Origin: Bradyrhizobium daqingense
Lineage (GTDB): Bacteria; Pseudomonadota; Alphaproteobacteria; Rhizobiales; Xanthobacteraceae
Assembly: GCF_021044685.1 (NCBI RefSeq)
Contig: NZ_CP088014.1
Location: 5,318,001-5,382,000 of the forward strand
DNA: 64,000 bases
Reading direction: 5' to 3'
A program made the position numbers and the translations under genes. Below, piece by piece: positions 1-8,194 of the stretch (position 1 is the stretch's first letter; every line of letters begins with the position of its first letter). Under the pieces are notes generated by a model. It made no database searches. It was not told the DNA's origin and saw only the letters and a program-made list of their open reading frames with translations.

Positions 1-537
1 GAAGGTCTGGCCGTGAAATAGCGCCCCGCCCGGATAGTCCGGTTCGTCGTCGAGATCGTAACCCAGGGATTGCAGGCGCGTCTCGAGCTCCTGCTCGGAG
101 AACGCACCGCCCACCTTCAGGCTCACGCTCAGGCGCGACAGGCTCGCCGGCGGCGGCAGGCGCTCCATCACGGCCTCCGCCGTCGAAACCAGAAACAACG
201 GTTTTTTGGATTTGGCGAGGCGTCGCAGCACCGACGCTCTGCGCCCCGCGAGCTCGTGGGACGGCTCCAGCTGATCGAACGGCAAGGTGTTCAATCGCGG
301 AAACACCAGGACCTCGCAGGACGGATCGAGCGCGTGAATGACGCTGCCCAGCCGCTCTGCCCTGTTCTCGCTCTCGGCAAGAAAGACGAGACCGCTACGC
401 CCGGACTGCCTCCATTGTGCAAGCAGATGCAGGGCCATCATTCCGAGTGGCGACGAAGACGCGATCGTTGCGCGCTGCGACCCCTTGCTCTTCTTGGGCG
501 ATTTTTTGGTCGCCCGTGTTTTTTTGGAAAGCCTCAC
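1..537 (-). CDS. Mfd-like (transcription-repair coupling factor type) helicase, N-terminal part
   Basis: Partial: the gene enters at its GTG start (537) and runs off the window at position 1, giving 179 residues. The first ~30 residues are Lys/Ser/Thr rich. The rest resembles the UvrB-interaction module of Mfd: LPFDQLEPSHELAGRR matches the conserved LPYD...P..D....R segment, followed by VSTAEAVMERLPPP, and FSEQELETRLQSLGY matches the Mfd stretch after the R-rich strand. In Mfd this region contacts UvrA, and the helicase motors lie downstream, outside the window. It could be full Mfd or a shorter Mfd-like paralogue; the Lys-rich start and GGALFHGQTF in place of the usual GGIID..P make me favour a paralogue. 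The start is by composition; the RBS is weak. Confidence 0.75.
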   Translation of the reverse strand, partial: MRLSKKTRATKKSPKKSKGSQRATIASSSPLGMMALHLLAQWRQSGRSGLVFLAESENRAERLGSVIHALDPSCEVLVFPRLNTLPFDQLEPSHELAGRRASVLRRLAKSKKPLFLVSTAEAVMERLPPPASLSRLSVSLKVGGAFSEQELETRLQSLGYDLDDEPDYPGGALFHGQTF

Positions 538-748
538 TTGAACCCGTCTCTGGTCGTAAACCGTCGGCAGCCGAACGCGAGCCGCTCTCGTCCCGATTCG
601 GCTGCTCGGCGCCATGCATATGGGATTTAGCTTGCGAACGCACGCGCGTGGGCAACGTCCGGGGTGCCATCGCGATCCCGATCGTTTGACCGGCGATTGC
701 CCCACGGATCGGAACTGGCCGATGCGCTTGGTGCACATGCAAGCACGA

Positions 749-780
749 AAAACCCCAGCGCTTGGAGCCACGCTGGGGTT
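749..780 (-). terminator. intrinsic terminator reading leftward
   Basis: A perfect 10-bp stem (AACCCCAGCG / CGCTGGGGTT at 751-760 and 771-780) with a 10-nt loop is followed on the minus strand by a run of five T. It does not have a T run on the plus strand. No convincing minus-strand protein gene lies just upstream of it (781-1104). Confidence 0.7.
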
Positions 781-1104
781 CAAAATAAATCGGTTAAGCA
801 ATGACGTCTTCATAGCAGCGTTTCCGCCGCGCGTTTGTGAACTGGTTCACACGCCCAGCGCCAAACGACCTCAGCGCAAGAGGCCCTGAGGTCGCCAACC
901 TTGTGGGGAAGGTTTTCTCGCGGCCCGGGGGTTTTGGGGCTTGGGGATGGGCCGGGAGCCAGGAGTCTACGCTCGCGGAGCGGACTCGTTCCAAAGCACA
1001 TCTGCCGCACCGGCGATCCGATCGCGCCGGAACAGGGTACCACGTCCTTCCGGTTTGAGCGTGCATACGCCGTGCGCTAGCATGTTCCTTTTACGGAGGC
1101 TCAT
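781..1104. other. gene-free stretch, possible minus-strand small RNA
   Basis: No open frame here has convincing coding character. On the minus strand there is a strong hairpin with CGACCTCAG / CTGAGGTCG arms at about 868-895, and the terminator at 749-780 follows. Together they could be the body and end of a small RNA read leftward; I cannot identify a family or a promoter with confidence. Confidence 0.35.
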
Positions 1105-1344
1105 TTGAAACCATTCATTTTCATCGCGGCCGTCGCATTGCTCGCAGCCGCTCCCGCCCGTTCGCAGGCGCTGGTCGATCCCAGCAAGGTTGCCCCCGAA
1201 TATCGTGAGGCAGCGGAGAGGCGCCGGGCCGAACAGCTGCGCCAGCGCGAATGCGCGATGAAGGCGGATCTCGCGAAAGTGCTGCCCAGGGATCGCACCA
1301 CCTATCTCAATCATTGCCTGGAGACGATGGCGGCCAAGCAATAG
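1105..1344 (+). CDS. small exported protein of unknown function
   Basis: Seventy-nine residues. The start is TTG at 1105, chosen because GGAGG at 1095-1099 sits five bases upstream and because it gives a clean signal peptide (MKPFIFIAAVALLAAAPARS, cleavage near residue 20). The mature part is a short, highly charged helix-like segment (EAAERRRAEQLRQREC) with two Cys, C52 and C72 approximately, which could form a disulfide in the periplasm. I do not recognise a family. Confidence 0.7.
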   Translation: MKPFIFIAAVALLAAAPARSQALVDPSKVAPEYREAAERRRAEQLRQRECAMKADLAKVLPRDRTTYLNHCLETMAAKQ

Positions 1345-1529
1345 TGGCTGAGCAGGCCGCTTGATGGATCGAGACCGCCGCCTGTCACTGTGGAGCGATG
1401 ACTTTGCGCGTGTTCTGCGAAGAGCGGCTCGCCTGCTCGCATCGGCTGCAGCAAGGTCCCATCGAGACGAACGGCGCCCGCTCGCGGTCGTTCGCAGGGC
1501 GGACGCGATCGGCGGGACGCGAGGTTAGA

Positions 1530-1922
1530 TCACCCTCGCCGCGGCTTCCTCGGAAACAGGCGGTCGCGGATGTAGCGCGAGGTCGGCGTCAGGCGGATGC
1601 CGCGGGGCCGCTGCCAGGCAGCGCGATCGATCTCCTTCTTGTCGCCGATCGTCAGCCTGCCCTTGGCGCCCTTGGCGATGAAGATGGCATCGCTCATCTT
1701 GCGGCCGGAGCGCTTGTTCCTGGCCGTCACTTCCTTCCAGAGACTGATCCGGCCGAGCTTCAGCTTGGGCAGCTCCTCCTTGATCTCGCGTCGCAGGCAG
1801 TCCTTCTCGGACTCGCGCGCGCGCTTGCGGCCGCCTGGGAACATCCAGAGACCGTCGGATCGGCGTCTGACCAACAACACCTTGCCGCGCCTGGCGGCAA
1901 CCAGCTTGGAAGACTTCGCCAT
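1530..1922 (-). CDS. Nudix hydrolase
   Basis: One hundred and thirty residues. The Nudix box is visible at about residues 29-51: GRKRARE...REIKEEL, i.e. G-x5-E-x7-REUxEE, with the last Gly of the consensus replaced by Pro. This motif binds the metal that drives hydrolysis of nucleoside diphosphate-X substrates; FPGGRKRARES and the basic C-terminus suggest the diphosphoinositol/ADP-ribose-like branch, but substrate cannot be read. An upstream TTG at 1982 is rejected as a start because it lies inside a palindrome at 1960-1985; the ATG at 1922 gives the usual family length. Confidence 0.82.
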   Translation of the reverse strand: MAKSSKLVAARRGKVLLVRRRSDGLWMFPGGRKRARESEKDCLRREIKEELPKLKLGRISLWKEVTARNKRSGRKMSDAIFIAKGAKGRLTIGDKKEIDRAAWQRPRGIRLTPTSRYIRDRLFPRKPRRG

Positions 1923-1959
1923 CACTGCCGCAAATCGAAACCAGAATCGTCCCGATCGT

Positions 1960-1985
1960 AACTTGTCTAGTCGTATAGACAAGTT
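1960..1985. promoter_or_regulatory. 26-bp palindrome upstream of the Nudix gene
   Basis: Arms AACTTGTCTA (1960-1969) and TAGACAAGTT (1976-1985) are perfect inverted repeats around a 6-bp centre. The position, 38-63 bp before the Nudix start, fits an operator. TTGTCTA...TAGACAA resembles GntR/HutC-type sites, but no such regulator is adjacent, so the binding protein is unknown. Confidence 0.6.
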
Positions 1986-2010
1986 GAGGGGTCAGTTTGA
2001 CCACAGGCCG

Positions 2011-3102
2011 TCACGGCGCCGGGTCAGCCTTTGTCCCCTCCACCCGATCCTCCGTCCGGATCCAGGCCATCATCAGCTCCCAGGCCACCGACAGGATGAT
2101 CGGCCCGATGAACAGGCCGACGATACCGTGGGCGAGCGTGCCGCCGATCACGCCGACGAAGATCACGATGGTCGGCGTGGTCAGGCCGCGCCCCATGACG
2201 AGCGGCTTCAGCATGGTGTCGATGAAGCCGACCAGGACGAGAAACACGGTGAGCAGGAGCGCGGTGGTGACGTCCTTGGCGGTCCAGATCCAGATGATCA
2301 CCGGCAGCAGCACGAGAAAGGCGCCGATCTGCACGATCGAGAGCAGCAGCACGATGAAGGCGAGAAGGCCAGCGCTCGGCACGGCAGCGAGCTTGAAGCC
2401 GAAACCGGCGAGCAACGCCTGCACCACCGCGACGCCGATCACCCCTTGCGCCACGGCGCGGATGGTCGCACCCGCGAGCCCGAGGAAATGCTCGCTCTGC
2501 TCGGGCACGATGCGGAACAGGAAGTTGCGGCCGGCCGCAACCAGCCGCGGTCCGTGCGGAAACAGGAAGCCGGCAACGAACACCGAGAGCAGGAACTGGA
2601 CAGTGCCGAGTCCGGCATCGCCCGCGAGCGACAACAGCGGTCCCGCCAGCGGCTGGAGATATGGCGCCACCTCGCGCAACACCGCTCGGATGTTGGTGTA
2701 GGTCTGGTCCCAGAGTTCATAGAGCCACGGGCCGACCAGCGGCCACGATTTGAGCTGCTCCGGCGCCGACTGCAGCGCGAGATCGCCGGTGCCGAGCTGG
2801 TGCGCCAGCTCCCGCACGCCATCGACCGCACTGAGGCCAAGCCAGGTCGCAGGGCCGATGACGATGCCCAGCGTGATCAGGGTGAGGAGCGCCGCTGCGG
2901 TCTTCGGCCGGCCGCCGAGGATCCTGGCCAGCCAGCTGAAGGCCGGGTAGAACGCAACCGCGAGCACGCCGCTCCAGGCCAGGATCGGCACGAAAGGGCG
3001 GATGATCAGGAAGGTCCAGATGATCAGCAGGGCCAGCAGGCCGAGCCGGATCACGAGCTGGATGATATCCTCTCCCGTCAGGAGCTGACGGAGACTTTTC
3101 AC
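2011..3102 (-). CDS. AI-2E family (PerM/UPF0118) permease
   Basis: About 363 residues with two N-terminal hydrophobic helices (LGLLALLIIWTFLIIRPFVPILAW, then AALLTLITLGIVIGPATWLG after GGRPK), a long amphipathic middle (residues ~110-190), and a C-terminal block of five or six helices ending in IVGLFIGPIILSVAWELM, the typical layout of AI-2E exporters. GHGIVGLF-like AHGIVGLFIGPI is the family signature. Members export autoinducer-2 or act as Na+/H+ antiporters; the substrate here is unknown. GTG at 3102 is preferred because GGAAAG precedes it; the frame stays open to 3156. Confidence 0.85.
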   Translation of the reverse strand: MKSLRQLLTGEDIIQLVIRLGLLALLIIWTFLIIRPFVPILAWSGVLAVAFYPAFSWLARILGGRPKTAAALLTLITLGIVIGPATWLGLSAVDGVRELAHQLGTGDLALQSAPEQLKSWPLVGPWLYELWDQTYTNIRAVLREVAPYLQPLAGPLLSLAGDAGLGTVQFLLSVFVAGFLFPHGPRLVAAGRNFLFRIVPEQSEHFLGLAGATIRAVAQGVIGVAVVQALLAGFGFKLAAVPSAGLLAFIVLLLSIVQIGAFLVLLPVIIWIWTAKDVTTALLLTVFLVLVGFIDTMLKPLVMGRGLTTPTIVIFVGVIGGTLAHGIVGLFIGPIILSVAWELMMAWIRTEDRVEGTKADPAP

Positions 3103-3267
3103 GGCGATTGCTTTCCCTGCGACATGAACGCAACGTCCGGCAACTTGCGAAGCCAATCCGTTATTGCCAGCTGCGGAACCGCCGTCAAGACGAGCGCGCC
3201 TGCCCAGCCGCCCGAAGGCCCCCTTCCGGAATTAGGAACGCCTCGGCCCAAAGCGCATTCCAGGACG

Positions 3268-3489
3268 ATGGCGGGTCGCCCCATGGAGCCAGATTCCCAC
3301 GCGGGAATTCACCGCAGCATCCATTTCTCGCTGACGCGCAACAGTGCGCCCGGCTATTGGCACTACGCCTATTCCATCGGCGAGAAGGTGCGCTCCGGGC
3401 GAGTGCAAGGCAGATTGCCGCAGCTCGCCATCAGGCGCGTGAAGATGCGCATCGATCGTGACATGCGCACTGGCCCGGCGATCGATTGA
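3268..3489 (+). CDS. small conserved-looking hypothetical protein
   Basis: Seventy-three residues from ATG 3268; ATG 3283 is in frame and equally possible. The core IHFSLTRNSAPGYWHYAYSIG followed by a basic RLPQLAIRRVKMRID tail looks like a short beta-rich domain. It is only the end of a long open frame whose upstream part is antisense to the permease and Nudix genes, so only this last part is likely coding. Function unknown. Confidence 0.45.
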   Translation: MAGRPMEPDSHAGIHRSIHFSLTRNSAPGYWHYAYSIGEKVRSGRVQGRLPQLAIRRVKMRIDRDMRTGPAID

Positions 3490-3634
3490 TGCGCAGCTGG
3501 CAAAAGTTGCCCGCCGGCCGCAACAAGCAGCACAGCTTGGCTAACGCCGATTAACCGGAATTTCCTGGGCCGGTTTACGCCGCTGCAAAGCCGCCCGGCT
3601 ACCGTCGGCGAGGTCCCAAGAAACAATCCATGCA

Positions 3635-3862
3635 ATGGCCAACAGCATCTGGACGATCGAACAATTCACCTGTGCGGGTTGCAGCATGAGCTACACCGCG
3701 ACCAGGGAGGAACATGCCGAAGCGCATTCCGGCTGTTTCAAATGCAGCATCTGCAGCAGCGTGGTGCATAGCTGGTCCGGAAGGCATCATTTCTTCCGCT
3801 GGGAAGCCGTGAAGACGAGGCCGCCCGTGTTCGGACGGCGCTGGGCGGACGTGGGCTATTAG
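3635..3862 (+). CDS. small zinc-ribbon-like protein
   Basis: Seventy-five residues with paired cysteines C13-x2-C16 and C34-x2-C37-x2-C40 plus H50/H51, a pattern that would hold one structural zinc. There is no signal peptide, so it is presumably cytoplasmic. It stands alone between two unrelated genes. I cannot assign a function; it may be a minimal nucleic-acid- or protein-binding ribbon. Confidence 0.65.
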   Translation: MANSIWTIEQFTCAGCSMSYTATREEHAEAHSGCFKCSICSSVVHSWSGRHHFFRWEAVKTRPPVFGRRWADVGY

Positions 3863-4093
3863 ATCGCCACCCTTTGCGGCAACCTGACCGCGCCAGCGAG
3901 ATCGTCCCTGTGCGAGAGCGGTCGCGCTGACGAGCCGCCCCACATGGTAGCAAATGCTCAGGCCGACCCTGCTCCGCAGCGTCGGGGACGATTTTCGCGC
4001 ATTCCCGCGCGCCTGAGGCCGTTGCAGCGGGTCAGGGACACGCTAAGTTCACACTCCTCTACCTTTCCTAGCCGCTAGTGAAGTCGACACGTG

Positions 4094-6142
4094 ATGACCG
4101 CCCCCTTCGTTCCGCAGATCGCTCTCTACCGCACCTGGCTCGCCGAGAAGCGTGGCCTCACATTCTCGAGCTACGAGGACATGCGGCAGTGGTCCGTTCG
4201 CGATCTTGACGGCTTCTGGCGCAGCATCTGGGACTATTACGACCTGCAATCACCGACGCCGTTCGCGACCGTAATCGCCGAGCGCAAGATGCCCGGTGCG
4301 GTGTGGTTTCCCGGTGCACAGGTCAATTATGCGCGGCAGGTATTCCGCCATGTCGAGGCCGCCAATGCCGCAGGCCTGCCTGCGATCGTCAGCGCCGGCG
4401 AGGACGGCAGGCTGACGGAGACGAGCTGGCCCGAGCTGCGGCGCAAGGCCGCTGCACTCGCGCTGCATCTGAAGGACAAAGGCATCAAGCCCGGCGACCG
4501 CATCGCGGCCTATCTGCCCAACATCCCCGAGACCATCATCGCATTCCTGGCGGCGGCCAGCATCGGCGCCGTCTGGAGCGTCTGCGCGCCCGATATGGCG
4601 GCACCGGCTGTGATCGACCGCTTCAAGCAGATCGAGCCGAAGGTGCTGATCGCCTGCGACGCCGTTCGCTATGCCGGCCGACGCCACGACCGCAAGGACG
4701 TCGTTGCCGAGCTGCGGCGCTCGCTGCCCACGGTCGAGCACGTTATCCTGCACAGCGAGGTCGTCCCGCCCGCTGCTCCGGACGCCCTGCTCTCCGACAT
4801 CGTCGCCATGACGGGCGCCGCCATCGACGCTTTCGAGCCAAGCTGGCTGCCATTCGATCACCCGCTCTGGATCGTTTATTCCAGCGGCACCACCGGCCTG
4901 CCGAAGCCGATCGTGCACGGTCATGGCGGCATCGTCATCGTGGTGCTGGCGCTGCTCGGCCTGCACAACGATATCGGCTGCTCCTATCACCCGAACTCGT
5001 CCGGCGAGCGCTATCACTGGTACTCTTCGACCGGCTGGATCATGTGGAATTCGCAGGTTGGTGGCCTGCTCGGCGGCACCACCTGCTGCATTTTCGACGG
5101 CAGCCCCGGCGGCACCAAGGACAATCCGGACTGGACCACATTGTGGCGTTTCGTCGCGCAATCGAAGGCGACCTTCTTCGGCGCGGGGGCGGCATTCTTC
5201 GCGAATTGCGCCAAGGCCGAGGTCGATCTGGCGGCCGCCGGCGATCTATCGCGACTGCGGTGTCTCGGCTCGACCGGCTCGCCGCTCAGCGCCGACACGC
5301 AGGGCTGGTTCAATGCGCGCTTTGCGACGTTGTCGGCGACCAACGGCAGCAAGGCGCAGGCGGACATCTGGTGGGCCAACATCTCCGGCGGCACCGATTT
5401 CGCAGGCGCCTTCATTGGCGGTAATCGCGAGCTGCCGCAGACACCCGGTGCGATGCAGTGCCGCCTGCTCGGCGCCGCAGTCGAGGCGTTCAATGACCAG
5501 GGTCGCGCCGTCACGGGCGAGGTCGGCGAGCTCGTCTGCACCGAGCCGATGCCGTCGATGCCGCTGTATTTCTGGAACGACAAAGACGGCGCGCGCTACC
5601 GGGCCAGCTATTTCGAGACCTATCCGGACAATTTCGACGGCAGCGGTCGAGGGCCCGTGTGGCGGCACGGCGACTGGCTCAAGGTCAATGCGGACGGCTC
5701 CTGCGTCATCTATGGCCGCAGCGATGCAACGATCAACCGGCACGGCCTGCGCATGGGCACGAGCGAGCTCTATTCCGCGATCGAGGCTCTGCCGGAAGTG
5801 CTGGACTCGCTCGTTGTGGATCTCGAGTATCTCGGCCGCGACAGCTACATGCCGCTGTTCGTGGTGTTGCGCGACGGCGTCGCGCTCGACGATGCGATGG
5901 AGGCCAAGATCAACAAGGCGATCGAGATCGGTCTCTCCCGGCGTTTCCTGCCGAACGAAATTTTCGCCGTCGCCGAGATCCCGCGCACGCTCTCCGGCAA
6001 GAAGCAGGAGCTGCCGATCAAGAAGCTTTTGCTTGGCCAGGCGGTCGAAAAGGTCATCAACAAGGAGGCGATGGCCAATCCCGGCTGTCTCGGCTGGTAT
6101 CTCGCCTTCGCGCGCGACTACCTGGCCAGAACGGCAGCGTGA
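4094..6142 (+). CDS. aacS: acetoacetate-CoA ligase
   Basis: About 682 residues, the usual length of acetoacetyl-CoA synthetase. This ANL-superfamily enzyme activates acetoacetate with ATP and CoA, letting cells recycle ketone bodies or poly-3-hydroxybutyrate breakdown products. The ATP-binding motif YSSGTTGLPKPI lies near residue 261, WYSSTGWIMWN near 311, the family-typical GGTDFAGAFIGGN near 434, and the acceptor lysine region TLSGKKQELPIKK near 635. The N-terminal WSVRDLDGFWRSIWDYY block is the ACAS_N domain. A GTG at 4091 precedes the ATG at 4094. No PHB genes are adjacent, so it appears monocistronic. Confidence 0.93.
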   Translation: MTAPFVPQIALYRTWLAEKRGLTFSSYEDMRQWSVRDLDGFWRSIWDYYDLQSPTPFATVIAERKMPGAVWFPGAQVNYARQVFRHVEAANAAGLPAIVSAGEDGRLTETSWPELRRKAAALALHLKDKGIKPGDRIAAYLPNIPETIIAFLAAASIGAVWSVCAPDMAAPAVIDRFKQIEPKVLIACDAVRYAGRRHDRKDVVAELRRSLPTVEHVILHSEVVPPAAPDALLSDIVAMTGAAIDAFEPSWLPFDHPLWIVYSSGTTGLPKPIVHGHGGIVIVVLALLGLHNDIGCSYHPNSSGERYHWYSSTGWIMWNSQVGGLLGGTTCCIFDGSPGGTKDNPDWTTLWRFVAQSKATFFGAGAAFFANCAKAEVDLAAAGDLSRLRCLGSTGSPLSADTQGWFNARFATLSATNGSKAQADIWWANISGGTDFAGAFIGGNRELPQTPGAMQCRLLGAAVEAFNDQGRAVTGEVGELVCTEPMPSMPLYFWNDKDGARYRASYFETYPDNFDGSGRGPVWRHGDWLKVNADGSCVIYGRSDATINRHGLRMGTSELYSAIEALPEVLDSLVVDLEYLGRDSYMPLFVVLRDGVALDDAMEAKINKAIEIGLSRRFLPNEIFAVAEIPRTLSGKKQELPIKKLLLGQAVEKVINKEAMANPGCLGWYLAFARDYLARTAA

Positions 6143-6149
6143 AGCCGGA

Positions 6150-6362
6150 TCACCCGCCGCCGAAATTGGAGGGATCGAGATTCCTGTTTTCGGACGGCGG
6201 GATCGGCGGATATCCGGGAAACTTGTACCAGCCGGGCGGCACCGCCACGCGCGCGTCGGGATGGACCATGACGTGGTCCCGCGGACGCACGTGATGCCTC
6301 GGCGCTGCCGCGGCCGACGCGCACGTTGACATCAGGAGAAGTAAAACCAGGACAGGGCGCAT
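6150..6362 (-). CDS. small exported Pro-rich protein
   Basis: Seventy residues with a signal peptide (MRPVLVLLLLMSTCASAAAA) and a short mature part rich in Pro, His and Arg (VPPGWYKFPGYPPIPPSENR). The stop lies 8 bp from the aacS stop, so the two genes converge. No family recognised; such short periplasmic proteins are common in this genus. Confidence 0.6.
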   Translation of the reverse strand: MRPVLVLLLLMSTCASAAAAPRHHVRPRDHVMVHPDARVAVPPGWYKFPGYPPIPPSENRNLDPSNFGGG

Positions 6363-6569
6363 CGCACGGTCTCCAGACGTCCCCGCCCATCATGTGGTTC
6401 ACGGAACCCGCCCGCACCATTCATCTTCGCGTCACAATCGCTCACATCGATGGGATCGCGGGCGCACGACGTGGACCGGACGATCGACCCAATTGTGCCT
6501 ATGGCGTTTGGACTCCGTTCACCGATCGTCGCTAGATCAGGACAATCTTCCCCCGCCCAACATCAGGCC

Positions 6570-6872
6570 ATGGCCGACCTCAACGCCGTCCTCACCAGGC
6601 TCAACGACCGTCTGCTGCGTCTCGAAGGCGAGCTGTTCGTGCTGCGCTCGCTGGCACGCGCGACGCTGACCGCGGGTGATGAGCATGCCGCGCGCATGCG
6701 CAAGCTGGTTGAGGCCGCTAAAGTCGCGCTCGACGACGAGGCCAGGCGGCCGCTCGACAAGCCGACGCGCAAATATGTGGATGCGGCAACCGCGCTGGTG
6801 GAAGAGCTGCTGGTCGAGCCGACTCAGGCGCGGCCGTTGTTCACGGTCATCGACGGCGGCCGGCGCGACTGA
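6570..6872 (+). CDS. hypothetical helical protein
   Basis: One hundred residues from ATG 6570 (MADLNAVLTRLNDRLLRLEGEL). The frame is open further upstream but that part lacks coding character. The sequence is predicted to be almost wholly helical, with heptad-like Leu spacing over residues 4-35 and a second helix VDAATALVEELLVE. Cytoplasmic, function unknown. Confidence 0.6.
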   Translation: MADLNAVLTRLNDRLLRLEGELFVLRSLARATLTAGDEHAARMRKLVEAAKVALDDEARRPLDKPTRKYVDAATALVEELLVEPTQARPLFTVIDGGRRD

Positions 6873-6885
6873 GCGATCCGATCAA

Positions 6886-7317
6886 CTAGCGCCCGTAGTA
6901 CCCACGCGGCTGCATGCCGTTGCGGTAGCATTGGCCGTCCGAATAATTGTACGCGAAACCGTCGGGGCAGAGCCCGCCACGACGTCCATAGGCTTCGGAA
7001 CGCCCGTACGTGCCGGGGGCACGCGCGCCGTGCGGATAGCAGCTGCCATCCGAATAATTGTAGTCATAACCGTGCGGACAGAGGCCGCCACCTCCATAGC
7101 CGCCACCTCCATAGCCCGGTCCGTAGCCCCTGTTGTAGACGCCTGGCGCATGAGCGTTATTGGGATAGCAGCGGCCGTTCGAGTGGTTGAAATCATAGCC
7201 GTGTGGACATTGCCCGGTTGGACCACCTCTGAACTGAACCTGCTCCATCATCGGCTCCGGCGGTGCCGCAGGCACGTTTGCAAATGCAATCAAGCCAGCC
7301 AGCGCAAGCACGATCAT
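6886..7317 (-). CDS. exported protein with three Cys-bracketed aromatic repeats
   Basis: One hundred and forty-three residues; the start at 7317 is set by GGAGGAGAGG just upstream. After a signal peptide (MIVLALAGLIAFANVPAAPP) come three copies of C-P-x-G-[YF]-x-[YF]-N-x-S-[DN]-G-x-C-Y, at C37-C50, C80-C93 and C117-C130, separated by Gly/Tyr-rich linkers. Each pair has identical C-x12-C spacing, suggesting three small disulfide loops in the periplasm or outside the cell. The repeats could bind metal or sugar; no enzyme motif is visible. Confidence 0.75.
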   Translation of the reverse strand: MIVLALAGLIAFANVPAAPPEPMMEQVQFRGGPTGQCPHGYDFNHSNGRCYPNNAHAPGVYNRGYGPGYGGGGYGGGGLCPHGYDYNYSDGSCYPHGARAPGTYGRSEAYGRRGGLCPDGFAYNYSDGQCYRNGMQPRGYYGR

Positions 7318-7472
7318 GACCTCTCCTCCAAATGACCGGGACAAGCCTAGCAGGATTCGTGTCCCACGAAACGACCTGTCGATTGAGCCACGGCCGCGCT
7401 GAACCGTACATGAACCGGGATCGAAGCGCGGTGATGCGTCGTACCGCAGGAGGTCGCAAGTGCCGGATCGCC

Positions 7473-7691
7473 CTACAAGGTCGTGGATTGCTCCGCCTTC
7501 AGCCGGCCGAGGCCTGCCTCGATGATCGCGATCTCCTCATCGATCTTGCCGATCGGCAGACTGAAATCATAGCCCGACCTGCTCTTCAGATCGACCGCGA
7601 GCCGCTGTCTGTGCATCATCAGCTCGTCGAGACCGCGCCGGTTCTTCAGTCGGACATAAATGTCGACGATCTGCTCAATCGCGCTCGGCAT
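7473..7691 (-). CDS. small hypothetical protein
   Basis: Seventy-two residues from ATG 7691 (MPSAIEQIVDIYVRLKNRRGLDEL). The sequence is amphipathic and mostly helical, with the segment LAVDLKSRSGYDFSLPIGKIDEEIAIIEAGL in the second half. It has no signal peptide or enzyme motif. The composition is normal for this genome and the frame is intact, so it is probably real. Confidence 0.6.
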   Translation of the reverse strand: MPSAIEQIVDIYVRLKNRRGLDELMMHRQRLAVDLKSRSGYDFSLPIGKIDEEIAIIEAGLGRLKAEQSTTL

Positions 7692-8194
7692 GAAATCGGT
7701 CCCGGCGAAAAGGCCCGCGCGACGCACCCACGCCGGCGGGACATTTTCGGTGTCGCGGTACGCAATACAAATCCGCGACGGATTCGTCGATACGCCAAGC
7801 TGGTTGAGAACATGTTACCGTGAGGTGATTTCGTCAGGGCGGCATGAAAAAGCCGCTGGCAACCATGCCAGCGGCCAAGCCGGGTTCGAAAACGGATGCG
7901 GGTTGAAATGTCGCCAGCCCCGGTCCGTCATTCCTACGGCAGAGTGAGCATCTCTTCTGTCTAGAACGAAACACAGGAACCGAGGCACGCATCACTTGCG
8001 GGCTCGACCCTGCCCATCCGCAACACTGTCATGCGCACAGGCAGCGCCGGGCCGAGCCGTTGTCAGCGGCGGAATTCGTCGCCTCCGGCGGCTGGTGCAT
8101 TGTTGATAACCCACCCAAATGCGGCGCGAGTGGTGACAGGGCGTCCGGACGTGTTATCGGGAGATGACGCAACTGCGAGACAGATCGGACACCC
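7692..8194. other. gene-free stretch with a leftward terminator
   Basis: No convincing protein gene on either strand. The only clear structure is the hairpin at 7852-7875. The right half (about 8050-8190) presumably holds the promoter of the formyltransferase-like gene, but I see no distinct -35/-10 pair. Confidence 0.4.
7847..7875 (-). terminator. intrinsic terminator reading leftward
   Basis: Perfect 10-bp stem GCCGCTGGCA / TGCCAGCGGC (7852-7861, 7866-7875) with a 4-nt loop, followed on the minus strand by five T. No minus-strand coding gene lies directly upstream of it, so it may end a short untranslated RNA. Confidence 0.6.

Noticed and set aside
1597..3489. A 630-codon plus-strand open frame over the Nudix and permease genes.
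   Set aside because: It is Arg/Asp/Gln-rich low-complexity sequence antisense to two well-supported genes; only its last ~73 codons, past the permease, are kept as a possible small gene.
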